From JAZDMK01 sp043800975 (GTDB taxonomy: Bacteria; Bacteroidota; Bacteroidia; Bacteroidales; JAHJDW01), in contig JAZDMK010000255.1 in assembly GCA_043800975.1 (NCBI GenBank), positions 1 through 53,076 of the forward strand: 53,076 nucleotides of DNA. Direction: 5' to 3'. The translations under genes and the position numbers were made by a program. Every line of letters begins with the position of its first letter. Position 1 is the stretch's first letter. The notes under the pieces were generated by a model. That model made no database searches, had not been told where the DNA came from, and saw only the letters and a list, made by a program, of their open reading frames with translations. Positions 31,721 through 40,317 of this stretch are shown piece after piece.

Positions 31721-33814
31721 ATGAACATATCTCTATCCACCGATTTTCATCCGGCGTTTATCCTGCTGTGTCTTCTTCTGGGAGCTGTGTATGCATTTCT
31801 TTTGTATCGAAGAGACAGTCATCTGGAATCCACGTCCCGCTGGCTTCGCAGAATTCTTTTTTCACTTCGATTCATTGCTGTTTCTGTAATTGCTTTTCTT
31901 CTTCTCAATCCTTTGCTGGATCTTATTTCGCGTGATGTTGAAAAACCGGTTCTCGTCATTGCGCAGGATAATTCTTCATCCATTTTGCTGAATCGCGATT
32001 CAGCTTTTTATAAAAATGAATACGCCGTCAAATTACAAAAACTGGCTGATGAACTTTCTTCAAAATATGAAGTGCGGTTGTTGTCCTTTGGTTCCGATGT
32101 CAGGGATAGCCTGCAGTTCCGTTACAATGATAAACTGACGGATATAGCAGAATTATTTACAGATCTTAAGAACAGATATGAAAATAGAAATCTAGGAGGT
32201 ATCATTTTGGCTACTGATGGTATTTATAATCGTGGGCCCGATCCTGCATGGGCAGCGGATAAGTTAAAAGTGCCGCTGTATACAATTGCCATGGGCGATA
32301 CAAATGTTCGCCGAGATATTGCTGTTCCTTCCGTTGCATATAATCAGTTTGTTTTTCCCGGAAATAAATTTACGATTGAACCTTTTATCACAGCAAAAAA
32401 ATGCAAAGGGGAAGTTGCTAAAATATCAGTTACCAAAGGAAACCAGGTAGTCTATAGTCAAAATATTCCAATTACTTCCGATGATTTTACTGCAAATATT
32501 CCCGTTACACTTCAGGCAGATCAGCCCGGTACGATTCATCTGCATATAGCAATTGCTTCGCTTCCCGGAGAGGTGACTACGGCAAATAACCACGCAGATA
32601 TTTTTATTGAAGTGATTGACGACCGGCAGAAAATTCTGATACTGTATTCTTCACCCCATCCCGATATTGCGGCTATTCAGCAAACCATCGCGCGGAATCC
32701 TGCCTTCACTGCTGATCTGATGGAAGCAAAACAGTTCTCGGGAGATATCAATGCATACAATCTTGTAATCCTTCATCAGGTGCCCGGCGTTAATGCCTCG
32801 GATAATAATGTGATCAATACACTCAGAAAATCGAATGTGCCTGCATTGTTTATTCTCGGATCGAAATCCGATATTTCCCGCTTTAATCTTATGAACGCCG
32901 GAATGAGTCTGGATTATAACAAAAAAACAAAATGGAACGAAGCATTATCAACCTATGATGAACGCTTCAGCCTTTTTACGCTGAGTGATTATGCAATCCG
33001 TTCGCTTGAAAAATTTCCGCCACTCATTAGTTTTTATGGAACATATAGGACGTCTCCGAATGCAACTGTTTTTTTATATCAGAAAATTGGTTCTGTTACT
33101 ACGCGAGATCCTTTGATTCTGTTTTCAACGCAGGGTGATCGCCGTTCCGGTGTCATCGCAGGAGAAGGAATCTGGCGCTGGCGTTTATTTGATTATATGG
33201 AGCACCAGAATCAGGATGCATTCAATGAATCACTCGATAAAATGATTCAATACCTTTCGATACGTATCGATAAAAGCCGCTTTCGTGTAACATGTAAAAA
33301 CCGTTTTACAGAAAACGACAACATTGTTTTTGATGCAGAACTTTACAATGATAGCTATGAGTTGGTAAACCAGCCCGAAGTAAAAATGGATGTTTTTAAT
33401 AACGAAGGGAAACGCTTCCCGTTTGGTTTCGGACGCACATCGAATGCCTACCGAATTGATGCAGGAAGATTACCGGTGGGTCAGTATCGTTTTTCTGCTC
33501 AAACCACTTTCGGTGGCAAATCTTTTTCCAAACAGGGCGAGTTTATTGTTACACCTATCATTGCGGAAGCCATGAATACAGTGGCTGATCACCAGTTGCT
33601 GAATCGTATTGCAAAATCACATGATGCCAAAATGTTTTACCCGCAAAATCTGGATCAGCTTCTCAAGGACATTCTGGCTCGCGAAGACATTAAATCTGTA
33701 TCATATGAAAGAAAAAAAGTAGTGGATATCATCAGTCTGAAATGGATTTTCTTTGTACTGCTCGCATTATTTGCTTTTGAATGGTTTATTCGCAAACGCA
33801 ACGGAGCCTATTAA
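31721..33814 (+). CDS. VWA-domain inner membrane protein
   Basis: The 697-residue protein has two N-terminal membrane segments (about 10-30 and 45-65) and one near the C-terminus (about 675-695), so the large middle part faces the periplasm. Residues about 75-220 look like a von Willebrand A domain: D-N-S-S-S in IAQDNSSSI fits the MIDAS D-x-S-x-S, and ATDGIYNRG supplies the later T and D. A region about 300-400 (ILILYSSPHPD..., VILHQVPG) resembles the glutamine-amidotransferase-like fold seen in Bat-like proteins, followed by beta-rich modules. Bacteroidota carry many such proteins next to Bat operons; the role is unknown. The M48 gene starts 1 nt after its stop. Confidence 0.82.
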   Translation: MNISLSTDFHPAFILLCLLLGAVYAFLLYRRDSHLESTSRWLRRILFSLRFIAVSVIAFLLLNPLLDLISRDVEKPVLVIAQDNSSSILLNRDSAFYKNEYAVKLQKLADELSSKYEVRLLSFGSDVRDSLQFRYNDKLTDIAELFTDLKNRYENRNLGGIILATDGIYNRGPDPAWAADKLKVPLYTIAMGDTNVRRDIAVPSVAYNQFVFPGNKFTIEPFITAKKCKGEVAKISVTKGNQVVYSQNIPITSDDFTANIPVTLQADQPGTIHLHIAIASLPGEVTTANNHADIFIEVIDDRQKILILYSSPHPDIAAIQQTIARNPAFTADLMEAKQFSGDINAYNLVILHQVPGVNASDNNVINTLRKSNVPALFILGSKSDISRFNLMNAGMSLDYNKKTKWNEALSTYDERFSLFTLSDYAIRSLEKFPPLISFYGTYRTSPNATVFLYQKIGSVTTRDPLILFSTQGDRRSGVIAGEGIWRWRLFDYMEHQNQDAFNESLDKMIQYLSIRIDKSRFRVTCKNRFTENDNIVFDAELYNDSYELVNQPEVKMDVFNNEGKRFPFGFGRTSNAYRIDAGRLPVGQYRFSAQTTFGGKSFSKQGEFIVTPIIAEAMNTVADHQLLNRIAKSHDAKMFYPQNLDQLLKDILAREDIKSVSYERKKVVDIISLKWIFFVLLALFAFEWFIRKRNGAY

Positions 33815-33815
33815 T

Positions 33816-35057
33816 ATGAATGTCTCAACAATTTTTATTTTAATCATTGCTTTTCTGCTTTTCGATTTTTTCTTCGGATTAACACTCGATTTTCTGAATG
33901 CTTCCCGCCGTGATAATAATGTGCCAGATGGATTTCAGGATGTGTACGATGCCGACAGATATCGCAAAGCTATGGAGTACGATCGCGTCAACCAGCGTTT
34001 CTCGCTGATCAGTGGAACATTCAGCTTGGTATTGCTTCTGGTTGGATTGTTTACTGATTTTTTTGCAACACTCGAATTATTCTGCACGGCGCAATCAACA
34101 AGTGAAATTGTGAAAACCCTCTATTTTGCAGGAATTATAGCACTTATCTCAGGCGTAATTTCTTTGCCTTTTTCTATTTATCATACATTCGTCATCGAGG
34201 AACGTTTTGGTTTTAATAAAATGAAACCAAAGACATTTATTCTCGACTTAATAAAATCTGTTTTTCTGACAGCCATTCTGGGTGGGGGTTTGATTGCGGC
34301 ATTGGTTACTTTTTATCAATATGCAGGAGAAGATTTCTGGCTTTATGCGTGGATTTTAATTTCGGTGATCATGATTTTCTTTTCCATGTTTTATACTTCT
34401 TTAATTGTTCCTCTCTTTAATAAACTATCCCCTTTGCCCGAAGGTGAATTGCGTGATGCAATTTCAAAGTTCGCAGCAGAAGCTGGATTCCATTTGAAAA
34501 ATATATACATGATTGACGGATCTAAACGTTCATCCAAAGCCAATGCTTATTTCTCCGGATTTGGAAAAGGGAAGAAAATAGTTTTGTATGATACACTCAT
34601 TAAAGATATCACTACTGATGAAACAGTTGCTGTTCTTGCGCATGAGGCAGGTCATTTTCATTTAAAGCATATGTTGATCGGACTTTTTTCAGGACTGTTT
34701 CAAACCGCAGTTTTGTTGTTTATCTTTTCACTTTTTATTGATAGTAGTTTGCTATCGCAATCATTGGGTGGGAGTGAAGTCAGTTTTCGTTTAAATGCAC
34801 TTGCTTTTGCATTTCTGTTCAGTCCGATTTCTACTGTTTTGGGAATTCTTGGAAGTATCGTTTCACGCCGGCATGAATACCGCGCAGATGCTTATGCAGC
34901 TTCAAAAGGTCAGGGCGAGAATTTAATTTCTTCATTAAAAAAACTTTCAGTCAATCATCTTTCCAACCTGCGCCCGCATCCTTTATATGTTTTTGTGCAT
35001 TATTCGCATCCGCCGTTAATAAGCAGAATTAATGCTATTAGAAAATTAAACTACTGA
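33816..35057 (+). CDS. M48 family membrane metalloprotease (Ste24/CAAX protease 1-like)
   Basis: The ATG at 33816 (MNVSTIFILI) gives 413 residues and starts 1 nt after the previous stop; the frame from 33753 would overlap the VWA gene. Several membrane segments precede the zinc site LAHEAGHFHLKH (HEXXH), and the distal Glu lies in RRHEYRADAYA. TSRR-like LDFLNASRR and NKMKPKTFILD match the Ste24 group. The protein cleaves inner membrane or misfolded proteins in relatives; the prenyl-protein role of eukaryotic Ste24 does not apply to bacteria. It is probably cotranscribed with the VWA protein. Confidence 0.9.
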   Translation: MNVSTIFILIIAFLLFDFFFGLTLDFLNASRRDNNVPDGFQDVYDADRYRKAMEYDRVNQRFSLISGTFSLVLLLVGLFTDFFATLELFCTAQSTSEIVKTLYFAGIIALISGVISLPFSIYHTFVIEERFGFNKMKPKTFILDLIKSVFLTAILGGGLIAALVTFYQYAGEDFWLYAWILISVIMIFFSMFYTSLIVPLFNKLSPLPEGELRDAISKFAAEAGFHLKNIYMIDGSKRSSKANAYFSGFGKGKKIVLYDTLIKDITTDETVAVLAHEAGHFHLKHMLIGLFSGLFQTAVLLFIFSLFIDSSLLSQSLGGSEVSFRLNALAFAFLFSPISTVLGILGSIVSRRHEYRADAYAASKGQGENLISSLKKLSVNHLSNLRPHPLYVFVHYSHPPLISRINAIRKLNY

Positions 35058-35098
35058 TTGCTTCCAATAGATTTCAATTTTAGAATTTTTGCATAATA

Positions 35099-35122
35099 AA
35101 AAACGCCCATTAACGGGCGTCT
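35099..35122 (-). terminator. Terminator of the minus-strand gene ending at 35147
   Basis: Arms ACGCCC (35103-35108) and GGGCGT (35115-35120). On the minus strand the hairpin is followed by a T-rich run (TTTTTTATT). On the plus strand the tail is only CTTTCA. Confidence 0.75.
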
Positions 35123-35146
35123 TTCAATATAAGCAAAAGAAAAATC

Positions 35147-35527
35147 TTAATCGAATTTCAGCGTACTGTCGTTTTCAACAACATCACTTTTTTCTTTTCC
35201 GTTTGAATTTTCAGAAGGGAAATCACCGAAGATTTCATCTGCATCCAGCGTTTCTACAACTTTATGACTGTTTTTATCTTCCTTCTTTCCAGGCTTTGTT
35301 GCAGTAGCAGGCTTTGAAACTTCAGTAAATCCGGGCACTTCAATGCGATTTTCACGCAGGAACATACCAAGTTGTATTGCTTTTTTAATGGAATTGATTT
35401 CCATTTCCAGTTCCCACTCTTCACCGTTTTTATGACGAACAGTAAATCCGTTTTTGTTTTCAAGACAATAGTCGATCATTAACTGGATGTTTTTCCTTTT
35501 TATCGGGATAATCAGATTTTCATTCAT
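35147..35527 (-). CDS. Unknown small cytoplasmic protein
   Basis: I do not recognise a family. The inner ATG at 35527 (MNENLIIPIKRKNIQLMIDY) gives 126 residues. The first about 70 are folded-looking, with alternating basic and acidic residues; after that comes a Pro/Ala/Lys-rich linker and an acidic, disordered tail ending TLKFD. No signal peptide or membrane segment is seen. It lies alone, convergent with the M48 gene and divergent from the Memo-like gene. Confidence 0.6.
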   Translation of the reverse strand: MNENLIIPIKRKNIQLMIDYCLENKNGFTVRHKNGEEWELEMEINSIKKAIQLGMFLRENRIEVPGFTEVSKPATATKPGKKEDKNSHKVVETLDADEIFGDFPSENSNGKEKSDVVENDSTLKFD

Positions 35528-35662
35528 ATCGTTTTGTTTTAAATTGAACACATAAATTATAAAGGGACGTAAAATTAAAATTTATTCGTGAAAAATGAGG
35601 TTAACAGACAATGGTGTTAATAAATTTTTTATCATTGTATCTCAACGGATAAGCATTTTTTT

Positions 35663-36742
35663 GTGAAAAAATTTACCATTTTCTTTATCAAACCTTTGAG
35701 ATTTTCCTTTCAAAAGGGGTCTTTATTGATTCTCTTGTTTTTTTCACTTCAATTATCTGCACAGAAAATTCGTAAAACAGTCGACACCATTGGTTTTTGT
35801 ACGCATAAATACCAGATCGATTCCATCATTGCGCGTACATCTAGTTTGTATCCAGTTGAGCAAAACAATAACCTCCCATGGAAGTTAGCGGTCTGTACGC
35901 ATGATGATTATGCATATGCAGCTGGGTTGTATGCCGAGGTTTTGCAAAATGTAAAAGCAAAAATCGTAATTATCTTTGCAGTGTCGCACAAAGCACGGCT
36001 TTTCGGGCATGAGAATAAAATTGTTTTTGACTCTTATGATGCGTGGGATGCGCCAGCAGGGCCTGTTCCAGTTTCTCCTTTGCGCGATCAGCTCATTTCA
36101 CTTTTGCCAAAGGATGATTATACCATCAGTGATTCATCGCAATGTATCGAGCATTCAGCCGAAGCCATGGTTCCATTTCTTCAGTATTTCAATCCTACAG
36201 TTCAGATTGTGCCCATTCTTATTCCCTACATGTCATGGAACATGCAGCTTTCCATCGCTTCACGTTTTGCAGATGCGCTCAATTTAATAATGAATAAAAA
36301 AAGAATGCGCTTAGGAAAAGATGTTTGTATTCTCATTTCAAATGATGCGGTTCATTATGGTGACAAAGATTGGGGTGCTAAGTTTTACGCACCATTCGGT
36401 GTTGATTCAGCTGGGTATAAATTGATGCTGATGAAAGAAAAAAGTCTGATGGATTCCGTTTTTTCTTCAGAACTTGATACAGCCCGCATTCATTATCTTT
36501 TCAATTCGTTGACCCAACCCAATAATTATAAAGAATACAAACGTACCTGGTGTGGCAGGTATTCCGTACCTTTCGGGATGTTAGTGGCAAGCTTTTTAAA
36601 TACAGAAATGAAATTAACAATTACTGATTATGCTACCAGTCTGGGTGGAGCGGGAATTCCTATAGATGAAATAAATATTGGAAAAACCGCAGATGCATCG
36701 TTACGGCACTGGGTGGGATATTTAATAGCAGCGTATCAATGA
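35663..36742 (+). CDS. Memo-like (AmmeMemoRadiSam system protein B) family protein with signal peptide
   Basis: The 359-residue protein starts with GTG at 35663, the only start that keeps the signal peptide (SLLILLFFSLQLSAQ, cleavage near 34). The rest matches the MEMO family: CTHDDYAYAAGLYAEVL (metal His), FAVSHKARLFG (second His), IEHSAEAMVPFLQYF, a segment like ISNDAVHYGDKDWGA, and CGRYSVPFGML (the conserved Cys). Memo proteins have a class III dioxygenase-like fold and bind iron or copper; the bacterial role is unknown. A signal peptide is uncommon in the family. It overlaps the patatin gene by 4 nt (ATGA). Confidence 0.82.
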   Translation: MKKFTIFFIKPLRFSFQKGSLLILLFFSLQLSAQKIRKTVDTIGFCTHKYQIDSIIARTSSLYPVEQNNNLPWKLAVCTHDDYAYAAGLYAEVLQNVKAKIVIIFAVSHKARLFGHENKIVFDSYDAWDAPAGPVPVSPLRDQLISLLPKDDYTISDSSQCIEHSAEAMVPFLQYFNPTVQIVPILIPYMSWNMQLSIASRFADALNLIMNKKRMRLGKDVCILISNDAVHYGDKDWGAKFYAPFGVDSAGYKLMLMKEKSLMDSVFSSELDTARIHYLFNSLTQPNNYKEYKRTWCGRYSVPFGMLVASFLNTEMKLTITDYATSLGGAGIPIDEINIGKTADASLRHWVGYLIAAYQ

Positions 36743-37515
36743 TGAGTGAAAATATAGTAAATAAAAAGAAATACAAACTGGGTATTGTGCTCAGTGGTGG
36801 TGGTGCGCGTGGCTTTGCTCATATCGGTGCACTCAGGGCAATGGAGGAGCACGGGCTGTATCCGGATATTATTTCTGGAGTCAGTGCGGGGTCCATTATC
36901 GGAGCATTTTATGCAGATGGATATTCGCCTACTGAGATTTATGCCATACTTGCCAGAAAGAGAATTAAAAGTTTTTTTGAGATAGCGATTCCAAAGTCAG
37001 GACTGGTCCGCATTAACGGATTGTTATGGATGCTGAAAAGAAACCTGCGTGCTGATACTTTTGAAGAATTAAAAAAGCCACTTATCGTTGCAGCAACTGA
37101 TTTGAATCATGGCAAAATCCGTTTTTTTAGTTCAGGCGAAATTGTAAAACCTGTGATTGCCTCATCCAGTATTCCGGTTTTGTTTCCTCCTGTTGAAATT
37201 GATGGAATTACTTATACAGATGGCGGTGTGCTGGATAACTTGCCGGTTAAGCCTATCCGAAGTTGTTGTGAGAAAATAATCGGGATTCATCTGAATCATT
37301 TCGGAAAAAGAGAAAAACTAGGAGGTCTCAGAGATATTGCTGAACGTACATTTTCTTTAAGCATCCATTCGCATGTAATTGCCAACGCAAAAAAATGTGA
37401 TCTTTTTATCGAGCCGAAAGAACTCAGAAAATATAGTTTGGTGGATCTTTCAAAAGCGCAGGAGATGCATGATATCGGGTATGAAGAAACCCGCAGAGCG
37501 TTGAAGGATTTTTAA
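36739..37515 (+). CDS. Patatin-like phospholipase
   Basis: The 258-residue protein has all patatin elements: oxyanion loop GGGARGFAHIG, nucleophile in GVSAGSIIGAFYADG (G-x-S-x-G), and the catalytic Asp in TDGGVLDNLPV. It should be a Ser/Asp acyl hydrolase acting on membrane lipids, in the RssA/YlbK-type bacterial group. No signal peptide is evident, so it is likely cytoplasmic and membrane-associated. Its start overlaps the Memo-like stop by 4 nt; a second ATG lies one codon later. It ends 1 nt before the opposing WG gene. Confidence 0.93.
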   Translation: MMSENIVNKKKYKLGIVLSGGGARGFAHIGALRAMEEHGLYPDIISGVSAGSIIGAFYADGYSPTEIYAILARKRIKSFFEIAIPKSGLVRINGLLWMLKRNLRADTFEELKKPLIVAATDLNHGKIRFFSSGEIVKPVIASSSIPVLFPPVEIDGITYTDGGVLDNLPVKPIRSCCEKIIGIHLNHFGKREKLGGLRDIAERTFSLSIHSHVIANAKKCDLFIEPKELRKYSLVDLSKAQEMHDIGYEETRRALKDF

Positions 37516-37516
37516 T

Positions 37517-39637
37517 TTATTTCGCTTTCACCCAGATCCACTGTCCGTTCTTTTTCAGATGGTGTCCGTTGTCCGGCCAAAAACCACAGTCATCATCATA
37601 CTCACAGGGGATCACTTCATTTCCTTTTTCATTCACAAAACCGATCTTCCCGTTTCTTCTCACGGTTACAGTTCCGTCCTTATACCATGTGTGACCGATA
37701 AAGTCATATATGAACTGTACTTCTGTTTTCCCTTTCCGGTCGATGAACCCCATTTTCTTATCCTTCTTTGCGCCGGTGATTTTCATTTCAAAGTTTCGCA
37801 CTTCATCGAAACCTTCAGGAATCACAACATTCCCGTCCAAATCCAAAAATCCCCATTTCCCATTCTGCTGAAACATGAGTAACCCATTGTAAAATTTGTC
37901 ACCGATCTGATCATACTGAAAAGGAATAACTTCTTTTCCGTTTGCGTCGATCATGCCAAACAGTTTATTTTTCGAAGCGCGGGCCATTCCGTCGTTTAGC
38001 CATCCGATCTGATCAAAAATGGGTTCGGTGATCCGGTTTCCCAATGTATCCAGTATTCCATTCTTTCCTTTTTCGGTATATATCACTCTCCCTTTTATGG
38101 AGTATGGATTCAGGCCTTCGTATAGGCATGGGATGATGAAGCGGAATGAGCGGTTAGCCATTCCACACAGCTTGTCGCGACTAATCATCACCAGGTTGCA
38201 TTCGTTCCGGAAATGATCAATGTAATCATATTCGAAGGGGAGGATGATCTGCCCCGCCGTGTCGATGATGCCGAATTTATCATAACGTTTTGCCCGGAAG
38301 ACGTTTTGTGAATAGCCTTCTTTAAAAGATGGATCCCCAATTCCTGAAATTTGCTCAAAAAGAATCGGTACGACAATTTTTTTGTCGGAACTCATGATCC
38401 CCTGAAAATGATTCCGCTCTGCAATACGGAATCGTTTCATAAATGTCCCGTTATTTGTTTCAAAGGGATGCCCAAAATAATCCTGGCTTTTTTTGCATGT
38501 GTCGCATGGCAGGCCATTTGTGTCAATCCGGATCCATTTTCCTTCATTGTAAACATCGGCGCAACCTTTCGAAAACTCGCCGGCATCTTCATACGTGCAG
38601 GCTATTACTTCCTCTCCTCGTGTATTCATATATCCCCACTTGCTGTTTCGGCAAACCCTGGATCGTTCCTGTCGTGGCGGGTTGCAGAAGTCGTACACTA
38701 CGGGCACCACTTCGGTAAAGTTCGTGTCGAGAAGCCCGCGCTTTCCGTTTTTCCGGACAGGAATAAAAGGTTGCCAGTTCTTTTGGGGTTTGTACATTTC
38801 TGCATTGGCAACAAAGTCAAATCCCATCCATTCGTAGCCAGGTAATGGATAAAATTTCTTTTTTACCTGATTGAAGATGCCGGATAAGGAATCCCCTTGA
38901 TAGAATGCGATACCTGAATAGGAGAAAAACTCAAAGCGGTCATATTCCATCGGCAGGATAACATTACGATTAATATCTTCCATTCCGCACTTCCCGTCCT
39001 TGCTGAGCAGGAGCAATCCGTAGACAGGGATGATCTGATCGTATTCGGGAGGGATGCGGTAGTTGCCGAGGGAATCGATCAGCCCGCAAGGTCCGCTGCC
39101 CATAATGCCAGTATAGAAAAAAGAGTTTGCGGATGGTAGTGGATCCGTATATACTTTGTAGAATCCGTCGAACCAGAGTTCCCGTTTAAAGCTCCGGATC
39201 ATGCCTCCTTCGTAAAGCGATCTCTTTCCTTTATGGTATGGCATGAAGAGCGCGGTTATCCCGCTACTTTTCTTCTTCAGCGGCACCTTAAGAAAATGCG
39301 CGGTCAGTGTCGCCAGACTTACATTCGTATTAAATGCCTTAACGATTCGTTTCGTGCTGTCACGAAAAAGATAGATGTTCGGGCCTTTCCAGGGAATGAG
39401 TGAACTCCATTCCAGTGCGCGCGGCTGCGTGACTTCATAAAAGTTAACGATATTCTCCCACCATCCCACGCGGTCGATCTCGATCATTTGCACCCCATTG
39501 TAAAATGGATAAAATAGTGTGTCAGGACCTGTTGGTTCCTTCATTGAAAATGGAAAACCTGTTTTGGTCTGCGCCAGCGAATGTTGAATAAACAGAAGGG
39601 ACAGAATAAAGGGTAGACAGCGTAAAGATTTCTTCAT
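37517..39637 (-). CDS. Secreted WG-repeat protein
   Basis: The 706-residue protein has a signal peptide (LPFILSLLFIQHSLAQ) and about ten WG repeats of 45-50 residues, with the pattern K-x-G-(F/Y/I/L)-x-(D/N)-x-x-G-x-x-(V/I)-(I/V)-P-x-x-Y-D. Examples are KWGFLDLDGNVVIPEGFDE and KIGFVNEKGNEVIPCEYDD. A Cys cluster CDTC occurs mid-protein. WG repeats are beta-rich, and the function is unknown, though they are common in Bacteroidota exported proteins. It has no T9SS C-terminal signal that I can see. The gene is isolated from its neighbours apart from a tail-to-tail contact with the patatin gene. Confidence 0.88.
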   Translation of the reverse strand: MKKSLRCLPFILSLLFIQHSLAQTKTGFPFSMKEPTGPDTLFYPFYNGVQMIEIDRVGWWENIVNFYEVTQPRALEWSSLIPWKGPNIYLFRDSTKRIVKAFNTNVSLATLTAHFLKVPLKKKSSGITALFMPYHKGKRSLYEGGMIRSFKRELWFDGFYKVYTDPLPSANSFFYTGIMGSGPCGLIDSLGNYRIPPEYDQIIPVYGLLLLSKDGKCGMEDINRNVILPMEYDRFEFFSYSGIAFYQGDSLSGIFNQVKKKFYPLPGYEWMGFDFVANAEMYKPQKNWQPFIPVRKNGKRGLLDTNFTEVVPVVYDFCNPPRQERSRVCRNSKWGYMNTRGEEVIACTYEDAGEFSKGCADVYNEGKWIRIDTNGLPCDTCKKSQDYFGHPFETNNGTFMKRFRIAERNHFQGIMSSDKKIVVPILFEQISGIGDPSFKEGYSQNVFRAKRYDKFGIIDTAGQIILPFEYDYIDHFRNECNLVMISRDKLCGMANRSFRFIIPCLYEGLNPYSIKGRVIYTEKGKNGILDTLGNRITEPIFDQIGWLNDGMARASKNKLFGMIDANGKEVIPFQYDQIGDKFYNGLLMFQQNGKWGFLDLDGNVVIPEGFDEVRNFEMKITGAKKDKKMGFIDRKGKTEVQFIYDFIGHTWYKDGTVTVRRNGKIGFVNEKGNEVIPCEYDDDCGFWPDNGHHLKKNGQWIWVKAK

Positions 39638-39786
39638 TCGTAAAAATTATGAAGGGCTTTATGTATCAAAGATTATTCCTGTAAAAGCAGTATTAAGAAC
39701 TTTTATGAATTTAACGAAATGGGCTTTTAGTCTTTGATGCGCTAGACAAACATTTGTTTATGCATACTCCACCATTCTAGGATGTA

Positions 39787-39860
39787 GGATTACGCTTTCT
39801 TCGAAAGCGTGGACCCTTGGATTGGCGCCTGCAAACTAAGGAAAGTCCGGCTCTTTCAGA
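39787..39860 (+). repeat. 74-bp direct repeat, copy 1
   Basis: Identical over all 74 nt to 39895-39968, 108 nt downstream. It contains the hairpin ACGCTTTC-TTC-GAAAGCGT and GCAAACTAAGGAAAG, the latter an inverted copy of the sequence flanking the tRNA-Asp 3' end. Confidence 0.92.
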
Positions 39861-39894
39861 ACGGGAATGATAATTCTCAAAAAAAAAGTTGACG

Positions 39895-39968
39895 GGATTA
39901 CGCTTTCTTCGAAAGCGTGGACCCTTGGATTGGCGCCTGCAAACTAAGGAAAGTCCGGCTCTTTCAGA
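39895..39968 (+). repeat. 74-bp direct repeat, copy 2
   Basis: Perfect copy of 39787-39860. Copy 2 continues into a complete hairpin and T-rich tail, while copy 1 diverges right after the shared 74 nt. Confidence 0.92.
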
Positions 39969-39982
39969 GCCGTTTTCATTTT
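39956..39982 (+). terminator. Terminator-like hairpin at the end of repeat copy 2
   Basis: Arms CGGCTCT (39956-39962) and AGAGCCG (39966-39972), loop TTC, then TTTTCATTTT. No plus-strand gene precedes it, so it looks like a relic copied from a tRNA terminator. Confidence 0.55.
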
Positions 39983-40029
39983 CCGCTCATCCTTGCAAAA
40001 ACAAGTTTTTGACGGACTTGCGTAAAATG

Positions 40030-40055
40030 AAAAAGCCGCGCGATTGCGCGGCTTT
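40030..40055 (-). terminator. Terminator of tRNA-Asp
   Basis: Arms AAGCCGCGC (40033-40041) and GCGCGGCTT (40046-40054), loop GATT. Read on the minus strand it is followed by TTTTTCATTTT, 15 nt after the tRNA 3' end. Confidence 0.85.
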
Positions 40056-40065
40056 CCTTAGTTTG

Positions 40066-40140
40066 CGGACCGGACGGGACTCGAACCCGCGACCCCGTGC
40101 GTGACAGGCACGTATTCTAACCAAACTGAACTACCGATCC
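40066..40140 (-). tRNA. tRNA-Asp (anticodon GTC)
   Basis: Read on the minus strand, acceptor GGATCGG pairs with CCGGTCC (one G-T pair). The D-arm is GTTC/GAAT, and the anticodon stem CGTGC/GCACG encloses loop CTGTCAC with anticodon GTC. The T-arm is GCGGG/CCCGT with loop TTCGAGT. Discriminator G; CCA is not encoded. All arms fold, so the gene is intact. Confidence 0.97.
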
Positions 40141-40263
40141 TGCTTTAAGGACTGCAAATATACTGCTTTTTCATTTTCAGGCAAATTTTTTTTAAATTTT
40201 ATCGAATCTCTGCAACTATTTAACGCCAAATCAGTCTTGAGAATGAAATTAATTAATGTGTGG

Positions 40264-40294
40264 TTTGTTTGTATTGTAAGAATCTGTAAATTTA
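40264..40294 (+). promoter_or_regulatory. Promoter of the first M4 peptidase gene
   Basis: TTTG (40264-40267), a 19-nt spacer and TAAATTTA (40287-40294; last base differs from TAnnTTTG). The leader to the ATG at 40318 is about 18 nt. Confidence 0.55.
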
Positions 40295-40317
40295 TAACCT
40301 AATTAAACAATCATCGA

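Larger units (their letters stand above)
39638..40065. other. Non-coding region with duplicated element beside tRNA-Asp
   Basis: No gene is visible. Open frames across 39889-40104 run through the tRNA and are not genes. The region holds a 74-bp perfect direct repeat, a lone plus-strand hairpin with T-rich tail, and the tRNA terminator. Confidence 0.7.

Noticed and set aside
39841..39860. AAGGAAAGTCCGG resembling the start of RNase P RNA
   Set aside because: The match is short and no later RNase P conserved segment follows. The nearby tRNA flank explains the sequence better.
39781..39870. Possible degenerate tRNA around the ACGCTTTC-TTC-GAAAGCGT hairpin
   Set aside because: The loop lacks U33 and no T-arm TTCGA follows, so no tRNA can be folded.
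39889..40104. 71-codon plus-strand frame ending in GRDSNPRPRA
   Set aside because: It runs through the antisense strand of tRNA-Asp; this peptide is a known artefact of translating tRNA genes.
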